This document shows positions 8,771 through 17,698 of a DNA stretch of 64,000 bases, in pieces. How positions within the stretch are numbered: the stretch's first letter is position 1; the number at the start of each line of letters is the position of its first letter. The notes under the pieces were generated by a model, which was given only the letters and a program-made list of their open reading frames with translations, made no database searches and had not been told where the DNA came from. This stretch comes from Hwangdonia seohaensis (GTDB taxonomy: Bacteria; Bacteroidota; Bacteroidia; Flavobacteriales; Flavobacteriaceae). Position numbers and translations under genes: made by a program. The stretch lies in NCBI RefSeq assembly GCF_031932625.1, contig NZ_JAVSCK010000004.1, positions 62,001 to 126,000 of the forward strand, read 5' to 3'.

Positions 8771-9540
8771 TGAAAACTTATACTTTAATTACTGGTGCAA
8801 GCAGAGGTTTTGGAAAAGCTTTGGCTTTGGAATATGCTAAAAAACAGACGAATCTGGTATTGGTGGCTTTACCAAATTCGGGATTACTTTTGTTAAGTAA
8901 TTTTTTGAAAGATAATTTTAAAATTGATGTTTTGGCTTTTGAAATCGATTTAAGCTCAAAGGAAAATTGTATACAACTATACAGTGAAATAAAAAGGGAA
9001 GGAGCGTCTGTAAAGTATTTAATAAATAATGCAGGCATGTTAAGCAATGGCCTTTTTGAAAATATGGATGAAGATTATTTTTTAAATCAAATAAATGTAA
9101 ATGTTTCAACACCAACGCTTTTAATAAAATTGTTTATAGACGATTTTAAGGCCAATGCCCCATCGGGTATATTAAATGTAAGCAGTATGGCAAGTTTTTT
9201 TCATTTACCAAAAAAACAAGTTTATGGCGGTACAAAAGCATATCTGCTTTCCTTTTCAAAAAGTCTTAGAAAAGAATTAAAACCATACAACATATCGGTA
9301 TCTATTGTTTGCCCGGGTGGGATGAACACCACTACCAATCTGTGTTTGCAAAACAGGACTTTAAGCGGGATTTCCAGAAGTTCTATTTTGAACCCCGAAG
9401 AAGCCGCAAAAATTACCGTTGATCAATTTACAAAAGGAAAAGAAGTCATTATTCCGGGAAAAATGAATAAAGTGTTTATGTTTTTAAACTCCATTTTACC
9501 TACTGGGATTAAGAATAGACTTACTAGCAATGCTATTTAA
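8770..9540 (+). CDS. Short-chain dehydrogenase/reductase (SDR)
   Basis: A classical 256-residue SDR. The cofactor motif TGASRGFG is at residues 8-15, NNAG at 86-89, the catalytic Ser in NVSSMAS at about 136-142, and YxxxK is Y152/K156. The sequence after the catalytic site (VCPGGMNT) is the usual PG motif. It overlaps the upstream epimerase by one base (TAATG) and ends the operon. The C-terminus has a hydrophobic helix (KVFMFLNSILPTG), which may bring it to the membrane beside the CPBP protein. Substrate unknown; the pairing with an epimerase-type reductase suggests consecutive redox steps on one compound. Confidence 0.88.
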   Translation: MKTYTLITGASRGFGKALALEYAKKQTNLVLVALPNSGLLLLSNFLKDNFKIDVLAFEIDLSSKENCIQLYSEIKREGASVKYLINNAGMLSNGLFENMDEDYFLNQINVNVSTPTLLIKLFIDDFKANAPSGILNVSSMASFFHLPKKQVYGGTKAYLLSFSKSLRKELKPYNISVSIVCPGGMNTTTNLCLQNRTLSGISRSSILNPEEAAKITVDQFTKGKEVIIPGKMNKVFMFLNSILPTGIKNRLTSNAI

Positions 9541-9595
9541 TCAATCAATTAAACAATGGAATTTATGTGATCTAAATTCAGCTTAAAAACTTATA

Positions 9596-10711
9596 TTATT
9601 TAGGCTTACACGCCTTTAAATATATGGAAAACTCGCTTCCTACATCAACCTCGCTAGTCACAATAACTTTTCCGCCCATGGATTCAATATGGGTTTTAGT
9701 AATAAATAAACCTATGCCAATGGCATCTTCGTTGCAATGAAACGTTTTGTACATTTGAAACAGCTTGTCGCCATATTTGTCTAAATCTATTCCTAAGCCA
9801 TTATCTGCAATATTTAGAACTATATAATCATTTTGTAAATCGGTGGTGAGTTTAATTTTTGGCGGTCTTTTATCCGATCTGTATTTTATGGCATTGGTTA
9901 AAAAATTTAAAATAATGCTATCTAAATATGCGGGGATTCCTTTTACACAAAAATTCTCATCAACATCGTTTATTATGGTTGTATTTGTGTTTTTGGCAAT
10001 TGCTTTAATATTGTAAATGGCCTTTTCAACATAATCGTATAAGTTTAAAGTTTCCGTTTCGCTTTCGTCTATTTCTTTAATTTTGGCAACCTGGGTTAAG
10101 TGCGCCATGGTTTCCTGTAAATTTTCGATTGCCTTTTTTAAAAGCACAAAATTTTCATTTTCATTTAATAAAGAAAAATCCTCTTCTAAAAATTCGGCAA
10201 GCATTGATAAATTGCCCGAGTGCGAGCGTAGATTATGCGTAATGATATCGGCAAAGGCAGTTAGGCGTTCATTCTGCTCTTTTACCACGCTAAGCATCAT
10301 TTTTAATTTATTTTGACTTTTTTGATGGTTTGTAACATCTGTAAATTGCCAAATCATGTGTGGCCGCCCTTCTTTATAACTTACTAACGACACATATATT
10401 AAAATAGAAATAACGGAGCCGTTTTTATGGAAATAGCGTTGTTTAACGCGGTATTTGTCTATTTTTCCCTGAATTAAACTTTCGTACTTTTTTTCGTGAA
10501 CGCCAAGATCCTCCCTAAATATGATATTGTCAATATTCATATTAAAAAGTTCTCTTCTTGAGTACCCGAAAATTTCGCAAACGCTATCGTTCACTTTTAA
10601 CCAATCGCCCTCTAAATTTAAAATGGCGATACCATTATAAGTGTTATTAAAAATGCGTTCAAGGAAATATGAGGTATCTGAAAAGGTACCTTGGAGTTTT
10701 TCTGTTTTCAT
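9596..10711 (-). CDS. PAS-domain sensor histidine kinase
   Basis: A 371-residue cytosolic kinase without membrane helices. A PAS domain spans about residues 15-130 (GIAILNLEGDWLKVNDSVCEIFGYSRREL). A dimerisation helix carries the phospho-acceptor H159 in ITHNLRSHSGNL, a Bacteroidota-type HisKA variant. A HATPase domain follows, with N box NFLTNAIKYRS, G1 box IADNGLGIDL and G2 box GIGLFITKTHIESMGG. No response regulator is adjacent, so it is an orphan kinase; the signal is probably a soluble ligand or redox state sensed by the PAS domain. Confidence 0.88.
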   Translation of the reverse strand: MKTEKLQGTFSDTSYFLERIFNNTYNGIAILNLEGDWLKVNDSVCEIFGYSRRELFNMNIDNIIFREDLGVHEKKYESLIQGKIDKYRVKQRYFHKNGSVISILIYVSLVSYKEGRPHMIWQFTDVTNHQKSQNKLKMMLSVVKEQNERLTAFADIITHNLRSHSGNLSMLAEFLEEDFSLLNENENFVLLKKAIENLQETMAHLTQVAKIKEIDESETETLNLYDYVEKAIYNIKAIAKNTNTTIINDVDENFCVKGIPAYLDSIILNFLTNAIKYRSDKRPPKIKLTTDLQNDYIVLNIADNGLGIDLDKYGDKLFQMYKTFHCNEDAIGIGLFITKTHIESMGGKVIVTSEVDVGSEFSIYLKACKPK

Positions 10712-10837
10712 CTGTTAATCTTTTAAATTAATTTATAGTTGCTATTAATTAAAAGGGTTGGTTAACGATAAAAAACTTAACGCTTCTTAAGCATCTGTAA
10801 AAGTTACAAAAAAATTCGTAAAAACACAAAAAAACAC

Positions 10838-10845
10838 TACATTTG
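10838..10845 (+). promoter_or_regulatory. -7 element of the rpsO promoter
   Basis: TACATTTG fits the Bacteroidota consensus TAnnTTTG exactly, giving a leader of about 50 bases before the rpsO ATG at 10900. The upstream -33 element is weak (TTCG at 10815-10818). Confidence 0.55.
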
Positions 10846-10850
10846 CGGCT

Positions 10851-10867
10851 CGAAAGAAAGGCTTTCG
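10851..10867 (+). promoter_or_regulatory. Leader hairpin before rpsO
   Basis: CGAAAG (10851-10856) pairs with CTTTCG (10862-10867) around a five-base loop, at the 5' end of the predicted rpsO leader. S15 represses its own mRNA in several bacteria by binding structured leaders; whether this hairpin is such a site is inference. Confidence 0.35.
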
Positions 10868-10899
10868 TGTACATAAAAATCATTTACAACAATATTAGC

Positions 10900-11169
10900 A
10901 TGTATTTAGATCAAAAAGAAAAAGAGAAAATTTTTAAAAAACACGGTAACAATGCAAAAGACACTGGTTCTGCAGAAGGACAGATTGCATTATTTACTTA
11001 TCGGATTAATCACTTAACCGAACACTTGAAAAACAATCGTAAAGATTATAATACCGAGCGTTCGTTAGTGAAATTGGTAGGAAAGCGTCGTGCTTTACTA
11101 GATTACTTAACTAAGAAGGATGTTTTAAGATATCGTGCTATAGTTAAAGAATTAGGTTTAAGAAAATAA
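10900..11169 (+). CDS. rpsO: 30S ribosomal protein S15
   Basis: Primary-binding protein of the 30S platform, binding the 16S rRNA three-way junction. The 89-residue product starts MYLDQKEKEKIFKKHG and contains the S15 signature GSAEGQIALFTYRINHLTEHLK and LVGKRRALLDYLTKKD. The upstream open frame to 10843 is an artefact: the -7 promoter element lies at 10838-10845 and the family starts at the ATG at 10900. It is followed by a strong terminator and, as in many bacteria, by pnp on the same strand. Confidence 0.97.
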   Translation: MYLDQKEKEKIFKKHGNNAKDTGSAEGQIALFTYRINHLTEHLKNNRKDYNTERSLVKLVGKRRALLDYLTKKDVLRYRAIVKELGLRK

Positions 11170-11171
11170 GA

Positions 11172-11199
11172 AAAAGAGGCTTTTTTAGCCTCTTTTTTG
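11172..11199 (+). terminator. Rho-independent terminator of rpsO
   Basis: AAAAGAGGCT (11172-11181) pairs with AGCCTCTTTT (11187-11196), followed by further T residues. It begins three bases after the rpsO stop, so pnp is probably transcribed mostly from its own promoter. Confidence 0.85.
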
Positions 11200-11204
11200 T
11201 TTTT

Positions 11205-11290
11205 GCGTTAGGGATTGCAGCGGCATCCTTTTTTGCCATTAAAAGCAAAAAAGATATAGCGGAAAGCCCGACCTTTAGGTAACGCCCAAA
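11205..11290 (+). repeat. Dispersed intergenic repeat, copy R1
   Basis: Begins GCGTTAGGGATTG and ends with AAAGCCCGACC followed by GGTAACGCCCAA, the same block ends as R4 (reverse strand, 36959-37141). The middle holds a hairpin of CCTTTTTTGCC and GCAAAAAAG type. It lies directly behind the rpsO terminator, in the direction of transcription of pnp. Related copies: 31003-31109, 33283-33339, 36959-37141, 50962-51032. Confidence 0.8.
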
Positions 11291-11447
11291 TAACTTAACT
11301 CGAGCGTAGGAGTTTAAACCACGCAATAGAAGAAGCTAATTATAGTTTTTCATTGGTCAATCACACACACAACAACTACACACAACACAACGACCATTGT
11401 TTAACATGATTTGAGCATGATTGTGCTTGAATTACAAGAAAAAATTT

Positions 11448-13700
11448 ATGATTCCAAAAGTTTTTAAAGAGGTTATTGACCTAGGGGACGGTAGAGAAAT
11501 TTCTATCGAAACCGGAAAATTGGCAAAACAAGCGCATGGTAGCGTTGTTGTGCAATCTGGAAAATGTATGTTATTATGTACAGTTGTTTCCAATTACAAA
11601 CAATCTGATGTCGACTTTTTACCGTTGACCGTAGATTACAGAGAAAAATTTGCTGCCTCGGGACGTTACCCGGGTGGTTTCTTTAAAAGAGAAGCAAGGC
11701 CTAGTGATGGTGAAGTATTGACCATGCGTTTGGTAGACCGGGTGCTACGTCCGTTATTCCCAAGAGATTATCACGCGGAAACCCAGGTGATGATTCAGTT
11801 AATGTCTCATGACGAAGACGTTATGCCTGATGCCATGGCTGGATTAGCTGCCTCTGCTGCGATTCAATTATCAGATTTCCCGTTTGAATGTCCAATCTCC
11901 GAAGCAAGAGTTGGTCGTATTAATGGCGAATTCGTTATTAACCCAACACGTGCTCAATTAGCAGATTCTGATATCGATATGATGATTGGAGCCTCTGCCG
12001 ATTCCGTAATGATGGTTGAAGGTGAAATGGATGAGATTTCTGAAGAAGAAATGGCTGAAGCTATCAAGTTTGCACACGAAGCTATTAAAGAACAATGTGC
12101 TGCTCAAGTAAGATTGGCAGAAGCATTCGGAAAGAAAGAAGTTCGTGAATATGCTCCTGAAAGAACTGACGAGGATTTAGCGAAGAAAATTCATGATATG
12201 GCTTATGATAAAGTGTATGCTATTGCAAAAGCTGGATCTGCTAAACATGAAAGAAGCGCTGCATTTGAAGCCATCAAAGAAGAAATTAAGGCTACGTTCA
12301 GCGAAGAAGAATTAGAAGACTTCGGTGGCATGGTTTCAAAATATTACTATCAAGCTGAAAAAGCAGCTATTCGTGATTTAACCTTAAATGAAGGTTTGCG
12401 TTTAGACGGTAGAAAAACAGATGAAATCAGACCAATTTGGTGTGAGGTTGATTATTTACCATCAACACATGGTTCTGCACTTTTTACACGTGGAGAAACG
12501 CAAGCATTGGCTACGGTTACTTTAGGTACATCGAGAGAAGCAAACCAAATAGATATGCCATCTTTTGAAGGTGAAGAGCGTTTCTATTTACATTATAACT
12601 TCCCACCTTTCTCAACAGGTGAGGCAAGACCAATTCGTGGAACATCGCGTCGTGAGATAGGACATGGTAACTTAGCACAACGTGCTTTAAAAGGTATGGT
12701 GCCAGATGAAAGCCCTTATACCGTTCGTGTTGTTTCTGAAGTTTTAGAATCCAACGGATCGTCTTCTATGGCAACGGTTTGTGCAGGTACAATGGCGCTT
12801 ATGGATGCCGGTGTTCAATTGATAAAACCAGTTTCTGGTATAGCTATGGGATTAATTTCCGATGGTGATTCTGGAAAGTATGCGGTTCTTTCTGATATTT
12901 TAGGTGATGAAGATCACTTAGGCGATATGGACTTTAAAGTAACGGGTACGGCAGATGGTATTACGGCTTGCCAAATGGATATTAAAGTAAAAGGTCTTTC
13001 TTATGAAATTCTTGTAAATGCATTAAAACAAGCTCGTGATGGTCGTTTGCATATCCTTGAGAAATTAACGGATACCATTGCCAAACCTAATGCTGAGGTT
13101 AAAGAGCATGCACCAACAATGGTTACAAGACGTATTCCTAATGAATTCATTGGCGCTTTAATTGGTCCTGGTGGAAAAGTAATTCAGGAATTACAAAAGG
13201 AAACGGATACGACTATTGTTATTAACGAAGACCCGGTAACCGAAGAAGGTATTGTTGAAATTTTAGGTGTTGGTAGTAAAGGTATTGATGCTGTTTTGGC
13301 AAAAATAGATTCTTTATTATTTAAGCCTGAAGTTGGTAGCGTTTATGAAGTTAAAGTAATTAAAATGCTCGATTTTGGCGCAGTTGTAGAATATATGGAT
13401 GCTCCAGGAAACGAAGTATTGTTACATGTTTCTGAATTAGCTTGGGAACGTACTGAAAACGTATCGGATGTTGTGAATATGGGCGATGTTTTTGATGTGA
13501 AGTACTTTGGTGTTGACCCGAGAACCCGTAAAGAAAAAGTATCTCGTAAAGCTATTTTGCCAAAACCAGAAGGTTATGTGGCAAGACCGCCAAGAGATAA
13601 CAACAATCGAGGTGGACGCGACAATAGAGGTAGAGACAATCGCGGACGTGATAATCGTCGTGACGACAGAAAACCTAGAGAGGATAAGAAAGAGGATTAA
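11448..13700 (+). CDS. pnp: Polynucleotide phosphorylase
   Basis: Phosphorolytic 3'-5' exoribonuclease of RNA decay. The ATG at 11448 (MIPKVFKEVIDLGDGR) matches the family start; the frame from 11421 adds nine unlikely residues. The 750-residue protein has two RNase PH domains (PLTVDYREKFAASGRYPGGFFKRE in the first; RGTSRREIGHGNLAQRAL in the catalytic second), a KH domain (PNEFIGALIGPGGKVIQELQ) and an S1 domain (GSVYEVKVIKMLDFGAVVEY). It ends with a tail of about 40 residues rich in Arg, Gly, Asp and Asn, built on repeated DNRGR units, which is longer than in E. coli and may add RNA binding. A strong terminator follows. Confidence 0.97.
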   Translation: MIPKVFKEVIDLGDGREISIETGKLAKQAHGSVVVQSGKCMLLCTVVSNYKQSDVDFLPLTVDYREKFAASGRYPGGFFKREARPSDGEVLTMRLVDRVLRPLFPRDYHAETQVMIQLMSHDEDVMPDAMAGLAASAAIQLSDFPFECPISEARVGRINGEFVINPTRAQLADSDIDMMIGASADSVMMVEGEMDEISEEEMAEAIKFAHEAIKEQCAAQVRLAEAFGKKEVREYAPERTDEDLAKKIHDMAYDKVYAIAKAGSAKHERSAAFEAIKEEIKATFSEEELEDFGGMVSKYYYQAEKAAIRDLTLNEGLRLDGRKTDEIRPIWCEVDYLPSTHGSALFTRGETQALATVTLGTSREANQIDMPSFEGEERFYLHYNFPPFSTGEARPIRGTSRREIGHGNLAQRALKGMVPDESPYTVRVVSEVLESNGSSSMATVCAGTMALMDAGVQLIKPVSGIAMGLISDGDSGKYAVLSDILGDEDHLGDMDFKVTGTADGITACQMDIKVKGLSYEILVNALKQARDGRLHILEKLTDTIAKPNAEVKEHAPTMVTRRIPNEFIGALIGPGGKVIQELQKETDTTIVINEDPVTEEGIVEILGVGSKGIDAVLAKIDSLLFKPEVGSVYEVKVIKMLDFGAVVEYMDAPGNEVLLHVSELAWERTENVSDVVNMGDVFDVKYFGVDPRTRKEKVSRKAILPKPEGYVARPPRDNNNRGGRDNRGRDNRGRDNRRDDRKPREDKKED

Positions 13701-13725
13701 ACTTCTTTAAAATCTATAATGTATT

Positions 13726-13757
13726 AAAGCCCGTTTCAAATTTTGAAACGGGCTTTT
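13726..13757 (+). terminator. Rho-independent terminator of pnp
   Basis: AAAGCCCGTTTCAAA pairs with TTTGAAACGGGCTTT, followed by a T run: a long near-perfect hairpin 25 bases after the pnp stop. Confidence 0.9.
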
Positions 13758-13935
13758 TGCTTTTACATCTTAAAACATTGTAGACAGACTGACTTTTTAA
13801 TGCGTATTCAATCTAATGAAAAACCAAAATCACACTAGGAAAAAACCATTTTGAGCTGTTATATAAATAAATGTAAGATTTGACGCAACCATTTGTTAAG
13901 TTTTGTATCTATTAAGTAATAAACATTCTAAAAGC

Positions 13936-14022
13936 ATGAAAATACTTGTAATTATAGCCATCCTTATTATTGTTAATTTGATTCTATTGGCTTTTAGTGT
14001 AAACAAAAAAACAGAACCTTGA
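13936..14022 (+). CDS. Possible 28-residue single-span membrane peptide
   Basis: A short frame encoding a hydrophobic helix (residues 2-21: Leu/Ile/Val-rich with one Asn) followed by a polar tail ending KKTEP. It lies alone in the 370 bases between pnp and the convergent DPP III gene. Its last codons form the left arm of a terminator hairpin, a common arrangement for real small genes. No Shine-Dalgarno, but an A-rich leader. It may instead be the inert 5' part of a small RNA. Confidence 0.4.
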   Translation: MKILVIIAILIIVNLILLAFSVNKKTEP

Positions 14023-14044
14023 AAACATTTAGGTTCTGTCTTTT
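14011..14044 (+). terminator. Terminator overlapping the end of the 28-residue frame
   Basis: ACAGAACCT (14011-14019) pairs with AGGTTCTGT (14031-14039), followed by CTTTT. It ends a transcript starting upstream on the plus strand, which supports a small transcription unit between pnp and the DPP III gene. Confidence 0.7.
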
Positions 14045-14070
14045 AAAACGGAATTATTAATAACACTTAA

Positions 14071-16110
14071 TTAATTCACTTCTGGCAAAAAACTATAGTT
14101 TTTGCTGTATTCTAGCATTTGGCCAGGAAATGTTTCCGGCTGTGTAACTTTAATAGCTATTATTTCTCCAGCTTCATTTTTTTCTGCAACTAAAACAGGA
14201 TTTACAAAGCCACTGTACGGTGCCGATGTAAACTGTTTGTTTCGCTCTAAAACTTCAGCGTGAATGGCTTGGTCTACTTTTACGCCGTAACCTTCCACTA
14301 AAGCTTCAACTGCAGCATAATCACCTTCAGATTTTATACGTTGTGTTTCGCGCAATAACTGTCCAAATAAGTCGTGAAGCTTGTCGTAATCGTTAATATT
14401 AAAATAGGTTTTTCCATCGCGCGTTACTTTTTCAATAACATTATCGGCTTTTCCTTTTTCGTATGCCCAGGCCGAAACCCATTGTCTGTTACGCATGTGC
14501 GCTTCTTCAACATCGTCGCCTAAATTCAAACGGATCAATTGGGTCATCAATCCATTTCTAATATAGCCATCGTATGCAGCTTTTCCAACCGCTTTCCAAT
14601 CTTTAACCAAACCTAATTCTTGTAATTTAGGATTGTATAAATAATAAAGTCCAACCAAGTCGGCACGACCTTCTTCAAGAGTTGAGGCATAGTTTTTTAG
14701 GGTTTCCTTGGTCTCGCCAACGCCAGGGTTTAATTGCCCCGAGGCGTGCCCAATTACTTCGTGTAATGCCGTATGCAATTTATCGGCCAATTGCCCGTGC
14801 TCTTCTTCCAGTTTTAATTCGTCGTCGTCATGCACAAACTCTTTTAAACGCCCTGAACTTCCAGCGTTATTGTATGCCTCGATAATATTCCCTAAAGACA
14901 CCGACTTACTGCCAACCGCAGCACGAATCCAATTTGCATTGGGTAAGTTTACGCCAATGGGTGTGCTAGGTGAGGCATCGCCAGCTTCTCCGGCCACGTT
15001 TACCACTTTATAGGTTACACCAACCACATTTTTCTTTTTATGTGCGTCCATTAACGGTGCATTGTCTTCAAACCATTGGGCGTTATCCGATAACACTTTC
15101 ATTTTTTGAGACATATCAAAATCATTGATTTGAACGATGTTTTCATAAGAGCCTCTATATCCAAGGGGGTCGTTATAGACTTCAATAAAACTATTAATGT
15201 AGTCTATATTTCCTTCCGTTGCTGCAGTCCACGCTACATTGTAGTCGTCCCATGTTTGCAAATCGCCCGTTTTGTAATAATCGATTAATAATCCAAGTGC
15301 ATTGCCCTGTGCTTCGTTTTCAGCAACCCCTTTTGCCAATTCCAACCACTTAACAATTTCATCGATAGCAGAACCGTACAAACCGCCCGATTTATAAACA
15401 CGTTCTTTTAACTCACCATTTTCCTTTACCAACTGCGAATTCAACCCATAAGATAAAGGCTTCAAAGGGTCTGGAGATTTCATCTTTCCGTAAAATGTCT
15501 CAACATCTTTGTTGGTAACATTTGGCCCATAAAAATTAACTGCCGAAAGCGCAACATTATCAACGCCTTTGGCTTGATTTACTTTTTTGGAATCGGCATC
15601 GTTAAAAATAACATCAAAAGCGTCACCTTCTAAAGTTGTACTGGTTTCAGCTAATAATCCTTTTAAATAATCTGAAGAAAATTCAGGTTTTAACTTATCG
15701 TTAGAGTAGTGGTGATGAATACCGTTACAAAACCAAACACGCTTTAAATAGGTTTCAAAAGCCTTCCAGTCATCAGTTGATTTATCGCCATTGTAATGGG
15801 CATAAACCTGCTCTAAGGCTTTTCTGATTTTAAGGTTATGTCGGTAATTTTGGTCCCACATAATATCTCTACCTGCCAAACCTGCTTGGGTTAAATAATA
15901 CACCAATTTTTGCTCTTTTAAAGAGAGTTGCTCCCAACCTGGAATTTGATAGCGCAATATTTTAATATCGGCAAACTGTTCAACGTTATAATCAAATGCG
16001 GTTGATAGATTCTCTTTAACGCTATCGGTTTTCTTTTCAGATTTATCATTTCCGCACGATAACAAAAAGGTTGCTACTAAAGCAAGACTTAATACTGATT
16101 TTAATTTCAT
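14071..16110 (-). CDS. Dipeptidyl peptidase III family lipoprotein (M49)
   Basis: Zinc metallopeptidase removing dipeptides from the N-terminus of oligopeptides. Residues 1-19 form a lipoprotein signal with lipobox LLSC and Cys at position 19, so it is exported and lipid-anchored. The hallmark M49 motif HEVIGH is at residues 450-455 (six-residue HExxGH rather than HExxH), and the second zinc motif EEGRAD at 479-484. Length 679 fits bacterial M49 proteins. It is convergent with pnp and the possible small gene, and divergent from the SRPBCC gene. Probably used for periplasmic or surface peptide utilisation. Confidence 0.92.
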   Translation of the reverse strand: MKLKSVLSLALVATFLLSCGNDKSEKKTDSVKENLSTAFDYNVEQFADIKILRYQIPGWEQLSLKEQKLVYYLTQAGLAGRDIMWDQNYRHNLKIRKALEQVYAHYNGDKSTDDWKAFETYLKRVWFCNGIHHHYSNDKLKPEFSSDYLKGLLAETSTTLEGDAFDVIFNDADSKKVNQAKGVDNVALSAVNFYGPNVTNKDVETFYGKMKSPDPLKPLSYGLNSQLVKENGELKERVYKSGGLYGSAIDEIVKWLELAKGVAENEAQGNALGLLIDYYKTGDLQTWDDYNVAWTAATEGNIDYINSFIEVYNDPLGYRGSYENIVQINDFDMSQKMKVLSDNAQWFEDNAPLMDAHKKKNVVGVTYKVVNVAGEAGDASPSTPIGVNLPNANWIRAAVGSKSVSLGNIIEAYNNAGSSGRLKEFVHDDDELKLEEEHGQLADKLHTALHEVIGHASGQLNPGVGETKETLKNYASTLEEGRADLVGLYYLYNPKLQELGLVKDWKAVGKAAYDGYIRNGLMTQLIRLNLGDDVEEAHMRNRQWVSAWAYEKGKADNVIEKVTRDGKTYFNINDYDKLHDLFGQLLRETQRIKSEGDYAAVEALVEGYGVKVDQAIHAEVLERNKQFTSAPYSGFVNPVLVAEKNEAGEIIAIKVTQPETFPGQMLEYSKNYSFLPEVN

Positions 16111-16295
16111 GTGTGTTTTTTAATTTGGTTATTCCTTAAAAAAGAACGAATTAAACCTAAATAATTTGTGGTATTTTCAAAATAAATAAGCTCCATTGTA
16201 ATATTTTTATTTTTAGAGTAGCAAATGTAATAATTTATTAATCAAAGATTAAAATGATTATATTTGATTTTCAATATTTATTATATTTTTTTAAG

Positions 16296-17318
16296 ATGAA
16301 AACACTAAAATACATTCTGTTTTTACTGCTTATTGGCATTATTGGAACCGCTATTTATATAGCCGTTCAGCCCAATGAGTTCGAAGTGACCAGAACACGT
16401 ACCATTGAAGCGCCGGCTGCGGTAGTTTATGATAATGTAATCGATTTTAAAAACTGGGAAGCGTGGTCGTCCTGGGCGGAAGCCGATTCGGACATGACCA
16501 TTACTTTGCCCGAGCAAACCAAAGGCGTTAAGGGCTCGTATTCTTGGGAAGACAAAGATGGTGTGGGCACCATGGAAATTACTGATGCGACACCCTATGT
16601 CTCGATACAACAGCGCATGCAATTTGCCGAATTCCCGCCATCGGATGTGAGTTGGAATTTTAACCCAAACGAGGATGGTTCAACAGACGTTAAATGGACG
16701 ATTTCCGGAAAGAATTTACCCTTTGTTTTTAAAATGTTTTCCGTTTTAATGGGCGGCATGGAAAAACAAATTGGCCCACATTACGAGCGAAGCCTTGAGA
16801 AATTAGACAGTATCGTGGTTAATAGTATGAAGGCTTACATCATAAATATAGATGGTATTACCGAATATGGTGGCGGATTTTATATGTACAAAACAACATC
16901 GGCAACCGGGACAAATATTAGCCAAATTATGGGTGAGCAATATGGTGAGATTATGGGGTATATGGCAAGCCATTCCATTAAACAAACCGGCATGCCGTTT
17001 ACTATTTATCACAATATGGATGTAGCAGAAAACGGTATTATTATGAGTCAAGCCATACCCGTGCAAAATAAAGTTACGGTAACCGGAGATAGTAATGTGC
17101 TTTGTGGTTACATTCCTAAAACCAGGGTTTTAAAAACCACCTTAAATGGCAATTATACCAATTTGCCAAAGGCATGGGAAGCCGCCATGAAACATTTAGA
17201 AATAAAAAATATCGAACAATCTGATATTCTTCCTTTTGAAATTTACCAAACCGATCCTGGGGAAGTGCCAAATCCAGCCAATTGGATTACCGAAATTTAT
17301 ATCCCGATAAAAGAATAA
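16296..17318 (+). CDS. SRPBCC domain fused to a GyrI-like ligand-binding domain
   Basis: A 340-residue protein starting at 16296 (MKTLKYILFLLLIGIIGTAIYIAV), with one N-terminal membrane helix or signal anchor. Residues 30-175 form a polyketide-cyclase/START-like SRPBCC fold (TRTRTIEAPAAVVYDNVIDFKNWEAWSSW). Residues 185-340 resemble the GyrI/BmrR small-molecule-binding domain (TSATGTNISQIMGEQYGEIMGYM, ending PANWITEIYIPIKE). Both domains bind hydrophobic ligands; the fusion is frequent in Bacteroidota but its role is unknown. crcB follows after eight bases, probably in one transcript. Confidence 0.85.
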   Translation: MKTLKYILFLLLIGIIGTAIYIAVQPNEFEVTRTRTIEAPAAVVYDNVIDFKNWEAWSSWAEADSDMTITLPEQTKGVKGSYSWEDKDGVGTMEITDATPYVSIQQRMQFAEFPPSDVSWNFNPNEDGSTDVKWTISGKNLPFVFKMFSVLMGGMEKQIGPHYERSLEKLDSIVVNSMKAYIINIDGITEYGGGFYMYKTTSATGTNISQIMGEQYGEIMGYMASHSIKQTGMPFTIYHNMDVAENGIIMSQAIPVQNKVTVTGDSNVLCGYIPKTRVLKTTLNGNYTNLPKAWEAAMKHLEIKNIEQSDILPFEIYQTDPGEVPNPANWITEIYIPIKE

Positions 17319-17326
17319 CCTTGTAA

Positions 17327-17692
17327 ATGAAGCAACTTTTATTGGTTTTTGTTGGCGGAGGTTTTGGTAGTGTGTTGCGCTTTGTAATTGGCAAATATTT
17401 AAATTCTACCGAAACCGGCATACCTTATGGCACCTTTGCGGCAAACATTATAGGCAGTTTGCTTATTGGTATCATTTTAGGGATGGCAGCCAAAAACGAT
17501 GCGCTAACCCAAAATCAAACCTTGCTTTTGGCCACTGGTTTTTGTGGTGGCTTTACAACCTTTTCTACTTTTGCATACGAAAACCACGTGTTTTTAAAAG
17601 CCGGCGATTTTACAAGTTTTGCATTATACACCATTGGAAGTTTTGTAGTGGGATTTTTGGCCGTGTTTTTGGGGATGTTTTTGGTGAAATGA
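17327..17692 (+). CDS. crcB: Fluoride ion channel CrcB/FluC
   Basis: Dual-topology fluoride channel exporting F- across the inner membrane. The 121 residues form four membrane helices. Family marks are GGGFGSVLRF near residues 10-19, the polar-track Asn40 in FAANIIGS, and GFCGGFTTFSTF (71-82), which holds the sodium and fluoride-contact Phe/Ser/Thr residues. It starts eight bases after the SRPBCC gene. No fluoride riboswitch fits in the gap. Confidence 0.95.
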   Translation: MKQLLLVFVGGGFGSVLRFVIGKYLNSTETGIPYGTFAANIIGSLLIGIILGMAAKNDALTQNQTLLLATGFCGGFTTFSTFAYENHVFLKAGDFTSFALYTIGSFVVGFLAVFLGMFLVK

Positions 17693-17698
17693 GATTTG

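Noticed and set aside
17319..17326. Fluoride riboswitch upstream of crcB
   Set aside because: Only eight bases separate crcB from the preceding gene, and no riboswitch-like structure fits there.
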